From contig JBKBLI010000002.1 in assembly GCA_046296435.1 (NCBI GenBank), positions 39,961 to 103,960 of the forward strand: a DNA stretch of 64,000 nucleotides, in the 5' to 3' direction. Of the stretch, positions 25,861-34,670 are shown piece by piece (position 1 is the first letter of the stretch; the number at the start of each line of letters is the position of its first letter). The position numbers were made by a program, and so were the translations under genes. This stretch comes from M3007 sp046296435. GTDB lineage: Bacteria > Bacteroidota > Bacteroidia > Chitinophagales > Saprospiraceae. The notes beneath the pieces were generated by a model. It worked only from the letters and a program-made list of their open reading frames with translations. It did no database searches and had not been told where the DNA came from.

Positions 25861-27156
25861 ATGACCGTTTACAAAAAATTGCCAGCCATGCGCGAACACT
25901 TCCTCCATTTCCTCTGGCGAATGAAGCGATTCGACCTGCGCGACCTATGCACTACCGAGGGCGAATCCGTGCAAATCGCCGACGGCGGCGAACACAACCC
26001 CCACGCCGGCCCCGATTTTTTCAACGCCCGCATTCGCATCGGAGAGAATACCTGGGCCGGCAACGTCGAGATGCACGTACGGGCTTCCGAATGGGACGAA
26101 CACCGACACGCCGCCGACCCCGCTTACCGCAACGTGATCCTCCACGTGGTCTGGGAAGAAGACCGACCCGCCCTCCGGCACAATGGCGAACGTATCCCTT
26201 GCCTCGCACTCAAAGACCGCACCCCGCAGGCCGTTCTCGACGCATATCTGACCCTCGAACACGAACCCTACGCCATCCCATGTCGGCGCTTCTTCAGCCA
26301 AACGCCCGAAATCCTGCGCCTCAATTGGTATGACCGCCTCGTCGTAGAGCGCCTCGAAGAGCGCACCGAAGCCGTAGTCCATGCGCTGGAGCAAGCGGAA
26401 GGGAGCTGGGAAGAGGCTTTCTACTGCCGTACGGCACACGCATTTGGCCTCAAGATCAATGCCCAACCCTTCGAGATGCTGGCCCGAAGCCTGCCGCTGC
26501 GCATCCTCGCCAAACACAAAAACGACCCGACCCAACTGGAAGCCCTCCTGTTTGGACAGGCGGGGATGCTCAACCAGATATTCGCCGACGAGCACCCCCA
26601 AATACTCCAGCGCGAATACGAACACCTGCGCCACAAGTACGGCCTGACACCCCTGCCCGATGGGGCCTGGAAATTCCTGCGCCTGCGTCCGGCTAACTTC
26701 CCCACGCTGCGTATCGCCCAGTTTGCCGCGCTCATCCACCGCTCCGCACACTTGCTGAGCAAGACCCTCGAGGCTGCCGACGCGCGCGAACTGGCACACC
26801 TGTACGCCGCCGAGCCAGGCCCATACTGGCGCAACCGCTATCAGTTGGACAAGGCTTCCGTCGCCAAAGATAAGCGCATCGGCAAGACCTTCCTCGGCCT
26901 GATCTGGATCAACGCCACGATCCCCTTTGTATATCATTATGGCAAGCAAATGCACCGCAAAGATCTTCAGGACAAAGCCCTCTCATGGCTCGAAGCGCTG
27001 CCCCCCGAAAGCAACGCCGTACTCGACCGCTGGGCCGAACTCGGCGCCACCGCCCGCAACGCCTGGCAATCTCAAGCCCTAATGCACCTCCAGTCGCGCT
27101 ATTGCACCCCCCGCCGCTGTTTAGAATGCGCCATCGGCGGCGCTATACTCCGCTGA
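25861..27156 (+). CDS. DUF2851 family protein
   Basis: 431 residues. Matches the DUF2851 family widespread in Bacteroidota: EHFLHFLWRMKRFDLRDL at the start, HNPHAGPDFFNARIRIGENTWAGNVEMHV, EWDEHRHAADPAYRNVILHVV, and a Cys-containing tail (YCTPRRCLECAIG). The function is unknown. An in-frame ATG at 25888 would remove nine residues and gives the usual family start. The gene stands alone downstream of ribA. Confidence 0.85.
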   Translation: MTVYKKLPAMREHFLHFLWRMKRFDLRDLCTTEGESVQIADGGEHNPHAGPDFFNARIRIGENTWAGNVEMHVRASEWDEHRHAADPAYRNVILHVVWEEDRPALRHNGERIPCLALKDRTPQAVLDAYLTLEHEPYAIPCRRFFSQTPEILRLNWYDRLVVERLEERTEAVVHALEQAEGSWEEAFYCRTAHAFGLKINAQPFEMLARSLPLRILAKHKNDPTQLEALLFGQAGMLNQIFADEHPQILQREYEHLRHKYGLTPLPDGAWKFLRLRPANFPTLRIAQFAALIHRSAHLLSKTLEAADARELAHLYAAEPGPYWRNRYQLDKASVAKDKRIGKTFLGLIWINATIPFVYHYGKQMHRKDLQDKALSWLEALPPESNAVLDRWAELGATARNAWQSQALMHLQSRYCTPRRCLECAIGGAILR

Positions 27157-27336
27157 CGCGCCGACCGGTCGCCCCCCGAAAAAAGCCCCAAAGTCCCGCC
27201 TTTGACATAAAAACCGGGCGCTAATACAACATTTCAGGCGTCTGACCTGTTAATTTGACAAATCCTGAGACAGCCATTGCCAAGTCACACGAATTCCCTG
27301 CGGCGACTTTTGCGTTGCCCGTATTCAAACAGCGAC

Positions 27337-28590
27337 ATGTCCATATACCCCCCGGTTGCCATCAACTTCTGCCCAGCCCGCGATGCGCAAGCCCTCTCCG
27401 TAGAGATTTGTGTCGCTTCTCAGTACAGCGAGGCAGCCCCGGTTTGGGAGCGTCTGATCCCCGACACCCATTTTTTTCTGAAAAAAACATGGTTGGAAGC
27501 CGTAGAGAGCGCCCTTCCCTACGATATGCGCCTGCTGTACCTGAGCTTCATGAAGGCGGGGCGGCCCGTGGGCGCGGCAATATGCCAGATACAGCGCTTT
27601 CGGGCCGGCGAAAGTTTGCCATCCTTGCGGGAAACTCCAAACAGCCGCTGCGCATTGAACAACATAGCCCATTGGCTCTCGCGCAAAGTAGCCGCCAACT
27701 TCAAGACCGATCTGGTCGTGTGCGGCAACCTCTTACTTACAGGCGAGCATGGCTACTATTTCGATAGTCGCCATGTCGCCGAAGACGCCGCCGCCCTCAT
27801 GCTCGAAAAAGGGCTTCGGGAACTGAGTCAGCGCCTCCAGACCGAGGGACAGCGGGCCTCAATTTGGCTGATCAAAGACATTCTGCCGCGCCGAAGTACA
27901 TTGACCCGATCGCTGACCGACACCGGATTCACCCCCTTCTACATACAGCCCAACATGCGCATGGCACTCCCCTTCGCCCATTTCGAGAAATATCTCGAGG
28001 GCATGAGCGCCAAATACCGCGCCAATATCAAACGCGCCCTCAACAAAAGGCGCGACATCCGCACCGAAGAACTCAGCACCCCGCAACTCGAGTACCTCCA
28101 AGCTCCCATGTTTGCTTTGTACCAACAGGTAGTCGGCGACGCGGAATTCAACATGGTCAAACTACGCCCCGATTATTTTTTGGTTTTGAAAAAAAAATTG
28201 GGACAAGGGTTTAGGGTGTGGGGCTACTTCGCGGAAGACAGGCTGCTCGGTTTCTTCAGCTCCATAAAACACGGAGACACAACAGAGGCCCATTTTCTGG
28301 GCTACGATAAAAACGAAAATGCCCGCTACCAACTCTACCTCAACATGCTGGTCGATCTTGTGCGCACAGCCATAGAAAGCCAAAGCCGCGAACTGATTCT
28401 GGGACGCACCGCGCCGGAGATCAAAAGCTCCATCGGCGCCGAGCCCGAAGATTATCTCTGCTTCATTCGCGCCCAAAACCCCCTGGCCAACAAAGTCGCT
28501 AAACCCGTACTCGATCGCCTCATCCCCAAAACGGAGTGGAAACAAAGACACCCTTTCCGCAAGACCGCCGAGCACTCCGATCCGGATTAA
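27337..28590 (+). CDS. GNAT/FemAB-like acetyltransferase (BioF2-like, peptidogalycan-type)
   Basis: 417 residues from the ATG at 27337. The layout matches the GNAT/BioF2-like (PF04339/DUF482-type) family: a first acyltransferase-like half (FLKKTWLEAVESALPYDM) and a second half with MSAKYRANIKRALNKRR, FRVWGYFAEDRLLGFFSSIKHGD and ARYQLYLNMLVDLVRTAI. The family resembles FemAB enzymes that transfer aminoacyl or acyl groups, possibly to cell-wall precursors, but substrates are unproven. Two T/A-tract elements (27471-27487 and 28176-28197) lie inside the coding region, where they encode FFLKK and VLKKK. Confidence 0.75.
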   Translation: MSIYPPVAINFCPARDAQALSVEICVASQYSEAAPVWERLIPDTHFFLKKTWLEAVESALPYDMRLLYLSFMKAGRPVGAAICQIQRFRAGESLPSLRETPNSRCALNNIAHWLSRKVAANFKTDLVVCGNLLLTGEHGYYFDSRHVAEDAAALMLEKGLRELSQRLQTEGQRASIWLIKDILPRRSTLTRSLTDTGFTPFYIQPNMRMALPFAHFEKYLEGMSAKYRANIKRALNKRRDIRTEELSTPQLEYLQAPMFALYQQVVGDAEFNMVKLRPDYFLVLKKKLGQGFRVWGYFAEDRLLGFFSSIKHGDTTEAHFLGYDKNENARYQLYLNMLVDLVRTAIESQSRELILGRTAPEIKSSIGAEPEDYLCFIRAQNPLANKVAKPVLDRLIPKTEWKQRHPFRKTAEHSDPD

Positions 28591-28715
28591 CCTCCGCCCC
28601 ACGGGGCCGCACGCCAAAAAGCGGCGTCGTATGGGTGTAAAATTTTCACCAATCTGCCGCCGCTCTGCAACTTTTGCCCGGCGCGCCCGTCTTTCCTTCA
28701 AACAACAACTTTAAC

Positions 28716-29348
28716 ATGCGCAAGACCTCTGTCCTGGCCGCCATCTTCTTTATGGCCGCCTTCGCCAATCCCCTTTCCGCTCAATCCCAACGCGAACAAA
28801 CCCTTTTGGGCGACCGCGGTTTCAGGCTCACCGGCTTTTGGGCCAACTGGAACCACCAACTGGCCCCTTTCGACAACCAATACGGCTACATCAGGGGCTG
28901 GCAATTCGGACTCGAATTTGGCAAGGCCATCTTCCTGGGCTACGGCCGAAACCGACTCGACGAACCCGTTACGCTGGCCGACGGGCGTCGTTTGGAATTC
29001 AACTACAACGCATTTAAAATCGGCTACGGCATCACGCCCTGGCGGGCCATTCACCCGATTGTGCAGATAGATTTTGGCCCGGGTCGCACCCGTATTGACA
29101 ACGAGTCGCGCCGCAACAATTTTGTCATCCAGCCCGCGGCGGGACTTGAACTCAACGTATTCCGCTGGTTGCGTCTGGATATGGAAGGCGGGTACCGCTT
29201 CGTCCGCAACTCCGGCACAGCCATGGCCCTCGTCAGCGACCGCGAACTCAGCGGACCCTACGCGCAAGCCACCGCCCGATTCGGCCTGTCGTGGGGCAAA
29301 CACCATACCGCCCCGAAATACGCCCGCAAAAAGCCGGCTGAGCAATAG
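28716..29348 (+). CDS. Outer-membrane beta-barrel-like secreted protein
   Basis: 210 residues. A signal peptide (AAIFFMAAFANPLSAQ) is followed by alternating hydrophobic/polar strands ending in aromatic residues (FGLEFGKAIFLGYG, FKIGYGITPWRAIHPIVQIDFG, LDMEGGYRFVRN, ATARFGLSW), as in small eight-stranded outer-membrane barrels. Function is not recognisable. It ends 19 bases from a convergent gene. The start at 28716 is chosen for the signal peptide. Confidence 0.65.
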   Translation: MRKTSVLAAIFFMAAFANPLSAQSQREQTLLGDRGFRLTGFWANWNHQLAPFDNQYGYIRGWQFGLEFGKAIFLGYGRNRLDEPVTLADGRRLEFNYNAFKIGYGITPWRAIHPIVQIDFGPGRTRIDNESRRNNFVIQPAAGLELNVFRWLRLDMEGGYRFVRNSGTAMALVSDRELSGPYAQATARFGLSWGKHHTAPKYARKKPAEQ

Positions 29349-29367
29349 GTCTGCGCGCGGCGCAACA

Positions 29368-30945
29368 CTACTTGCCGACGCGCTGCGCCAACACTCCTTT
29401 GCGGGCTATGCCTGCGCGACTCAATAGCTGATTGACAGTTTGGGCGCGTTCCTGAGCCGCTTTTTGGCTGAGATAAATCTCGTCTATCCATACCACGACG
29501 CCCTTGCCACCCGGATCGCTGCAATATTGAGGAGCGGCAAAGGCGCTCAAACCTGCCTTTTGTAATTGCGCAATGCGCTCGCGGGCAAATTCCATCGACG
29601 AAAACGTATTTTCCCGAATGCGCCATCCTCCCTCCCCTTTGAGTCGGGAGCAGGGAGCAGCGGTTGGGGCAGAAGGTGGCAGGGCGGAATACGTAGAGGC
29701 GGGCGTGCGGGTGGCGGGAGCGGGCGAGACGCCTGTAGATTTAGCGATTTCGTCGGGTTCAGGTCTGAATCGCATGGTATCCAAAGCCGGATTGTAGGCG
29801 CGTCTGCCGCCGCTCTGGCTCGTATAATCCGTATAATCTGTATAATCTGTATAATCCGTCACGGCGATTTCCGCATTTTCGGCGGCCCTCCGGCGCTCCT
29901 CCTTTTGGAGCAGATTTTCGTTGCGGGCTGCCGCTTCCGCTTCGGCATCCAGGGTGTCCTTGTGCTCGATGGTTAGGGCCACCAATACCGAAGTCAGCAT
30001 GATGGCGCTGAGCGTTACGATTTTCTGCGTAAATTGTCCAGACATGAAACGATTGAAGCGGTCGCCTGCTATGTAGATCGAATCCTCCAAATGCAATCCG
30101 GAGCGCTTGTACAATGGAGAGAGGACATAATACCATACCGGCCTGGCCATCTTATTCCACAGCGCCCGCGCGCCGGAAGCGGGCTTTGACGAATAGACAT
30201 CGCGCATCTTTTTTTCCAAAAAATGATACGCCTGGGTATCTTTGAGCCATTGCGCCGCATCGCGGTCTTTGCCGTAGATGCCCATTCGCGAAGGATCCGA
30301 TACCTTGCGCACCTTCTTTTCGGCATCTACTATAGCCAGCCCAAATCCATGGTATTTGCACTGCTTGACCAACTCCTGATAGTACGGATCGGCAGGCGAC
30401 AGGAATACGTCCTCGGCGATCAGCACCCACTGCTCGTCGGCAAAATAGCGCGCAAACTGCTCAATAGCGTATATGTAGCGGTATTTGGACCAGCCGCCGA
30501 GCAAAAAGAGCCACAAAAGTCCGGCCACCATGGCCACCCCAAACAGGAGTCCGGCATTGCCCGCAAAACCCATACCCGCCAGGCGCCCCGGATCATTCCA
30601 ATAGTAATAGCCGTAGGCGAAGGCCGCGCTTACAGCGCCAAAAGCGGTGGCATCCCACCACAAATATGGGTGATTGACGCGATACTTGACCTCGTCGATC
30701 TTGTCTAAGGAAGTGGCTTCGCAGGCGCACAAAAACCCGGCGCCGTCGGGCTTTTCGAACTTGACGAGCACGTCGGCCACATAGCCCTTGGCGCTTACAT
30801 TATCAAAGCTATACCCTAATTGGTCTTTGCTAATCGCAAAGCGATTGTGGTAGAATTCTCTCAAAAAAGGGATGGCCGCCCGCTTCACGTCATCCTCAGT
30901 GATGCGCGAAAAACGCCGACCGATATTAGCTTGATCAAGATCCAT
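29368..30945 (-). CDS. Membrane protein with N-terminal soluble domain and SPOR-like C-terminus, unknown function
   Basis: 525 residues. Residues 1-95 form a soluble domain with VADVLVKFEKPDGAGFLCACEATS, vaguely like a PD-(D/E)xK core but without the lysine. Two hydrophobic helices follow (about 100-165), then a soluble region of about 150 residues, a third hydrophobic helix (TLSAIMLTSVLVALTI, about 320-335), a low-complexity linker with four TDY tripeptides and many Pro/Ala/Ser, and a last 80 residues resembling a SPOR peptidoglycan-binding domain (FARERIAQLQKAGLSAFAAP, GVVVWIDEIYLS). The topology suggests an inner-membrane protein reaching the periplasm. The combination is unfamiliar to me. 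Confidence 0.6.
   Translation of the reverse strand: MDLDQANIGRRFSRITEDDVKRAAIPFLREFYHNRFAISKDQLGYSFDNVSAKGYVADVLVKFEKPDGAGFLCACEATSLDKIDEVKYRVNHPYLWWDATAFGAVSAAFAYGYYYWNDPGRLAGMGFAGNAGLLFGVAMVAGLLWLFLLGGWSKYRYIYAIEQFARYFADEQWVLIAEDVFLSPADPYYQELVKQCKYHGFGLAIVDAEKKVRKVSDPSRMGIYGKDRDAAQWLKDTQAYHFLEKKMRDVYSSKPASGARALWNKMARPVWYYVLSPLYKRSGLHLEDSIYIAGDRFNRFMSGQFTQKIVTLSAIMLTSVLVALTIEHKDTLDAEAEAAARNENLLQKEERRRAAENAEIAVTDYTDYTDYTDYTSQSGGRRAYNPALDTMRFRPEPDEIAKSTGVSPAPATRTPASTYSALPPSAPTAAPCSRLKGEGGWRIRENTFSSMEFARERIAQLQKAGLSAFAAPQYCSDPGGKGVVVWIDEIYLSQKAAQERAQTVNQLLSRAGIARKGVLAQRVGK
29822..29857. repeat. Four tandem 9-bp repeats (GTATAATCC/T) inside a coding region
   Basis: In-frame nonamers that encode the repeated TDY motif on the minus strand. 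Copy-number change would keep the frame and vary linker length. Confidence 0.9.
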
Positions 30946-31077
30946 TCATCAAAGCGCTTTCAAAGAGCCGCCTGCCCGGACGGCATCCCTCCTCATACAA
31001 CAAAATGATAAACCGCGCGCCCTGTCGCACCCCACAAGCGCGCCGCTAACGCCACACCGACGCGGACAAACGAGGGG

Positions 31078-32070
31078 TCAATCCACCAGAATCTTGCCGG
31101 TGTAAACGGCGCCGTCGCCCCAGGCGCGGGCCAAATACAGACCCGTAGCCAGATCGTCTAAGCGAATTTCGAGCAATTCGGTTGGCCTATCGAGCCGATG
31201 CAAGCCGACCATGCGCCCCGACAAATCGAATATCTGTACGCTGCGGATCGGGTCCCCGACCGGCAATTGCAACCAGACCGACGCCTTGGCCGGGTTGGGG
31301 AAAATCTGCAAGGGGCGGGCCGCAGGCGGATCGAACACCCCGATGGTCTCGTCAAAAGAGGCTCCGCTGTTGAGGATTTCCTTATTGTCCATGTTGCGCA
31401 CCCAAGCCAGAGCGTATATCTCGTTGGCGTTCCAATTGGAGGCGATGTTGTAGCTAAATGAAAAAGTGTAAACCTGGCCCGGACTGAGATTGACCGCCTG
31501 TCCGTTGACGGTATTGAGCATCTGACGGAACACATTGCGGTGCACGCTCTCGCCGTTGGGCGTCAGTTGATTGATTGTTTTTTCAGCCACAGCCACAAAC
31601 AAACGGTAATTTCCGGCGGGCACAGGCGCCTGTACGCTCAACTCGACGGTAACCGTACGCGACATGCCGCTCGTCTCCAATACGCGAACATGTAGCGGGC
31701 TGCTCTGCCCAAGCGCCGCATTGAAGCTCGCCAGCGGAAGCAGGGGATTGCCCGCAGGCAACAAGGCGCCGTTGAGCGCCACGCGCGGCGTGCCGGCGAT
31801 GTTGTAGTTGGCAGCCAGCGCGTTGTTTTCGGTAGTATTGGCCTGATAAAAAACACATTGCGGGTAGGGTACCGCCGGGTGTACGGCCAAGTGATGCACC
31901 TGATTGCTCTGCGCGTTGATCGTATTGAAAAAAGCCGGATTCCGACTGGCGCAAATCCCGCAATTCGAGTTGGTGAAATGCTCGATCATCACATAGCGCT
32001 TGAACGGGCCCTGAGCCGTGAGCTGCCCCGCAAAGGCAATAAACAGAAGGGGGAATAAAAACTTTTTCAT
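31078..32070 (-). CDS. Omp28-like secreted protein with CxxC and T9SS type A domain
   Basis: 330 residues. Signal peptide residues 1-20 (ending TAQ). Next is a thioredoxin-like opening YVMIEHFTNSNCGICASRNP with C37 and C40, then VHHLAVHPAVPYP and the cis-Pro-like GTPRVALNG, as in Omp28-related outer-membrane lipoproteins. The C-terminal 75 residues (IFPNPAKASVWLQLP, IFDLSGRMVGL, LATGLYLARAW, YTGKILVD) are a T9SS type A sorting domain. It is likely exported to the surface; a redox role is possible from the CxxC but unproven. A -7 box lies just upstream. Confidence 0.85.
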   Translation of the reverse strand: MKKFLFPLLFIAFAGQLTAQGPFKRYVMIEHFTNSNCGICASRNPAFFNTINAQSNQVHHLAVHPAVPYPQCVFYQANTTENNALAANYNIAGTPRVALNGALLPAGNPLLPLASFNAALGQSSPLHVRVLETSGMSRTVTVELSVQAPVPAGNYRLFVAVAEKTINQLTPNGESVHRNVFRQMLNTVNGQAVNLSPGQVYTFSFSYNIASNWNANEIYALAWVRNMDNKEILNSGASFDETIGVFDPPAARPLQIFPNPAKASVWLQLPVGDPIRSVQIFDLSGRMVGLHRLDRPTELLEIRLDDLATGLYLARAWGDGAVYTGKILVD

Positions 32071-32092
32071 AAAAAAATTTGCGTTGTTTGCG

Positions 32093-32101
32093 ACAAAGAT
32101 A
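32093..32101 (-). promoter_or_regulatory. -7 box (TATCTTTGT) for the Omp28-like gene
   Basis: Minus-strand TAnnTTTG match 23 bases before the ATG at 32070. Confidence 0.5.
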
Positions 32102-32159
32102 AGCAGAAAAACTCTTTCTTGCCCACTTTGTTATATTGACCTACAAAAACAACACGCAA

Positions 32160-32630
32160 ATGTCGCTATACACGCTCAAGCGGGTGCAACGCCTGCCCAT
32201 CCCACTCGACCAGGCCTGGGACTTTTTCTCCTCGCCGCGCAACTTACAAACCATCACGCCCGCTTACATGGGCTTCAAGATTACCTCCGATCCAGAGTTC
32301 AATCAAGAAATGTATGCCGGGCAAGTCATCACGTACATCGTCAAACCCGTAATGGGCATACCCCTGAAATGGATGACTGAAATCACGCACGTGCAGCCCG
32401 GTCGCTTTTTTGTCGATGAGCAGCGCATGGGACCCTACAAACTCTGGCATCACCAACATCATTTCAAAGCCATCGAAGGCGGCATCGAAATGACCGATCT
32501 GGTTCACTACCGCCTGCCGCTCGGCATCCTGGGCGACATCGCGCAGGTTCTGTTTGTTCGCCGCCAATTGGACGAGATATTCGACTATCGCTGGCGCAAG
32601 TTGGAAGAGCTATTCGGCCCCATGCCCTGA
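32160..32630 (+). CDS. SRPBCC (START-like) family protein
   Basis: 156 residues. The helix-grip fold of SRPBCC ligand-binding proteins is suggested by LKRVQRLPIPLDQAWDFFSSPRNLQTITPAYMGF at the start and by the alternating strands WMTEITHVQPGRFFVDEQRMGPY and HHQHHFKAIEGGIEMTDLVHYRLP. Proteins of this subgroup are often annotated as cell-division inhibitor or polyketide-cyclase-like without evidence. The ligand is unknown. Convergent with the GT2 gene, 3 bases apart. Confidence 0.8.
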   Translation: MSLYTLKRVQRLPIPLDQAWDFFSSPRNLQTITPAYMGFKITSDPEFNQEMYAGQVITYIVKPVMGIPLKWMTEITHVQPGRFFVDEQRMGPYKLWHHQHHFKAIEGGIEMTDLVHYRLPLGILGDIAQVLFVRRQLDEIFDYRWRKLEELFGPMP

Positions 32631-32633
32631 CCC

Positions 32634-33362
32634 TCACGCCGCCGGGGACGGGCGTCGGGTCTTGAGCGCGCGCATCGCTAAAAGATACTGCCTGGCCAAA
32701 CGCGGGATATTGACCTTGCTCGATCCGGCATCGTCGGTCCAGACCACAGGCAGTTCGCACATCTTGAGACCTTTCCACTCGGCTACCGTCAGCAGTTCGG
32801 TACTGAAAAACCAACCATCGCTCACCGCTCCACCTTCCATGAGCGGCTGCACCCACTCTCTGCGCAGCCATTTGAAGCCGCACATCCCGTCCGAAAAGCG
32901 CACGCCCAGATAAGCCCGCAAAATCAGATTGAAAGCGCGGGAAGTAACTTCCCGTTTGAGCGTGCGGCCGATCACCTTAGCCTCGGGATGCAGGCGCGTA
33001 CCGTAAACCAGATCGCAGCCGCCGGAGACAATCGCCTCATAAGCCTCGACAAAGTGCTTCAGGTCGGTCGCCAGATCCAGATCCATGTAGCCCACAATAT
33101 CCGCCTTGCTCTGCGTCCAGGCGTGTTTGAGCGCCAGCCCGACGCCGCGCCGGGGCACGCGCGTCAGCGCCACCTCTGGCAATCCGGCTGATAACCTCTC
33201 AGCGATTTGCGGCGTCTCGTCGGCGCTGCCGTTGTCGGCGATCACAATGCGCCACTGGCCCTCGTCAGGAAAATTTTTTTTCAAAAAATCATACAAGATA
33301 AGCACTTGGCGCTCTAAGGTAGGCGCCTCGTTGAGCACCGGAATGGTCGCTTCAAATGTCAT
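32634..33362 (-). CDS. Glycosyltransferase family 2 (dolichyl-phosphate sugar synthase-like)
   Basis: 242 residues, GT-A fold. ATIPVLNEAPTLERQVLILYDFLKK opens the domain, IADNGSADETPQIAERLS is the nucleotide-binding part, and YMDLDLATD is the metal-binding acidic motif. MCGFKWLRREW and DGWFFSTELLTVAEWKGLKMCELPVVW are typical of polyprenyl-phosphate mannose/glucose synthases. There are no membrane helices. The start lies 3 bases after the FAD-oxidoreductase stop, so both are translated from one transcript. It probably charges a lipid carrier; the sugar is unknown. Confidence 0.85.
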   Translation of the reverse strand: MTFEATIPVLNEAPTLERQVLILYDFLKKNFPDEGQWRIVIADNGSADETPQIAERLSAGLPEVALTRVPRRGVGLALKHAWTQSKADIVGYMDLDLATDLKHFVEAYEAIVSGGCDLVYGTRLHPEAKVIGRTLKREVTSRAFNLILRAYLGVRFSDGMCGFKWLRREWVQPLMEGGAVSDGWFFSTELLTVAEWKGLKMCELPVVWTDDAGSSKVNIPRLARQYLLAMRALKTRRPSPAA

Positions 33363-33365
33363 GGG

Positions 33366-34499
33366 CTACACAATTTTTTCAATTTCGTAAATTGAGTTGA
33401 TTTTTCCGGAAAAAAGACAATAAAATGCTGGCCGCTCGTGCAAACGGGTGATCTCCGTCGGCCTGCTGTCGTCAATATGGCTGGCCTTCAGTTTGGTCTT
33501 GATCGTAAACCACGAGAATAAATATTGCCACTGTGTCTGATCCGAGAAATAGCGTCGCATCTGCGCCAACATCTTGAAGGCGTTGGACTCGGGCTTGCGG
33601 GCGCACTGATTGCAAATACCCGGAACCTCCGGACGACAGGCCGGATCCCGGTCGGGCTGCATGCAGTCGAAATGAGGCGTCTCATTGTAACTCACCTTGT
33701 GATGGGTATATGCCACCGACGACAACGAAAGCAGCCCGCTCCGCCCAAAGGGCATGATCGAACCAAAGGGGCCGTCCATCACCGTCAGTCCCTTGCCGCT
33801 CATCTGGGGCGAACTGACAAATGCGATTTCCGATATTTCGTGCATCAAGGCCAGACGCTCCACGCCAAAAATCTGATTCACCCCGTTGATGGCCGCATAC
33901 GTCGCATTGACAGCCGCTCCGGCGTACAACTCCCCCTGCCTCTCCCCCTGAGCATATCGGATCCGCCAGGCATCGCCCTCAACCTCCACAAAAACCGGTC
34001 GAGTCCCAAGAAATAACGAAATGGACGGACACGCAGACACCCGCGCCTGATAGTAACGCTGCAGCAGCACCGGATCAAAGGAGTGTTCCTCAGTCAAATA
34101 CAAGGCCTCAATCCGCTCAAAATTGAACAACGGATGCTCCTCAACGCGCCGACAGGTGATGCCCAGGCGCTCGCAAAAACGCTCAAACTGCGCCCCATCC
34201 GTAAACGAACCATAGCGATCTATGGCGTAGTACTTCTCAAACGAATTGTTCACGAAATCGCGGTGCTCAGACGTGAAGCGGGATTTGTGCTCATCGCTGA
34301 GCAGGGCCGTCGCCATACTGCGCGGATAGTGATACCCCCCATGCAACCGAGCCTGATTCACTACCGAAGCCTTCTGAAACAGGCGATCCTCCTTTTCGAA
34401 CAAGGCTATCCGGGCGCCTTTACCCGCCAGAAACAGCGCGGCATAGCACCCGAAAATCCCGCCGCCCACCACGGCAAAATCAAAACGCTGCTTTTCCAT
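33366..34499 (-). CDS. FAD-dependent oxidoreductase (DAO family)
   Basis: 377 residues. The dinucleotide-binding motif VVGGGIFGCYAALFLAGKG and the FAD ribose site LFEKED open the protein, followed by ASVVNQARLHGGYHYPRS, typical of DAO-family members. Later motifs include YAGAAVNATYAAINGVN and VMDGPFGSIMPFGRSG. A Cys group (CMQPDRDPACRPEVPGICNQCARK) near residue 290 is a possible structural metal site. The substrate is unknown; the adjacent GT2 suggests sugar or amino-sugar modification (inference). The ATG at 34499 is chosen because the promoter box and conservation both place the start here. Confidence 0.8.
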   Translation of the reverse strand: MEKQRFDFAVVGGGIFGCYAALFLAGKGARIALFEKEDRLFQKASVVNQARLHGGYHYPRSMATALLSDEHKSRFTSEHRDFVNNSFEKYYAIDRYGSFTDGAQFERFCERLGITCRRVEEHPLFNFERIEALYLTEEHSFDPVLLQRYYQARVSACPSISLFLGTRPVFVEVEGDAWRIRYAQGERQGELYAGAAVNATYAAINGVNQIFGVERLALMHEISEIAFVSSPQMSGKGLTVMDGPFGSIMPFGRSGLLSLSSVAYTHHKVSYNETPHFDCMQPDRDPACRPEVPGICNQCARKPESNAFKMLAQMRRYFSDQTQWQYLFSWFTIKTKLKASHIDDSRPTEITRLHERPAFYCLFSGKINSIYEIEKIV

Positions 34500-34512
34500 A
34501 TAAAAGCCTGAC

Positions 34513-34521
34513 GCAAAAATA
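34513..34521 (-). promoter_or_regulatory. -7 box (TATTTTTGC) for the FAD-oxidoreductase/GT2 operon
   Basis: Minus-strand exact match only 14 bases before the ATG at 34499, implying a leader of a few bases or a nearly leaderless mRNA. Confidence 0.5.
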
Positions 34522-34670
34522 CGACAGTGCAACCAAACGCCGCCTAAGACAAGCAATTAAGCGCTTTAGCGACGAAAAAATAGTCAAATCAGCAAACGCC
34601 TATCAGACTATCAGAAAAAAATTCTATTTTTCCGCCCGCATTGTCTATCGCTAATCTAAAACTAAATCCT

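Noticed and set aside
30751..30945. PD-(D/E)xK nuclease domain in the SPOR-like protein
   Set aside because: The spacing of D and E is suggestive, but the catalytic Lys is missing (EATS), so no nuclease is claimed.
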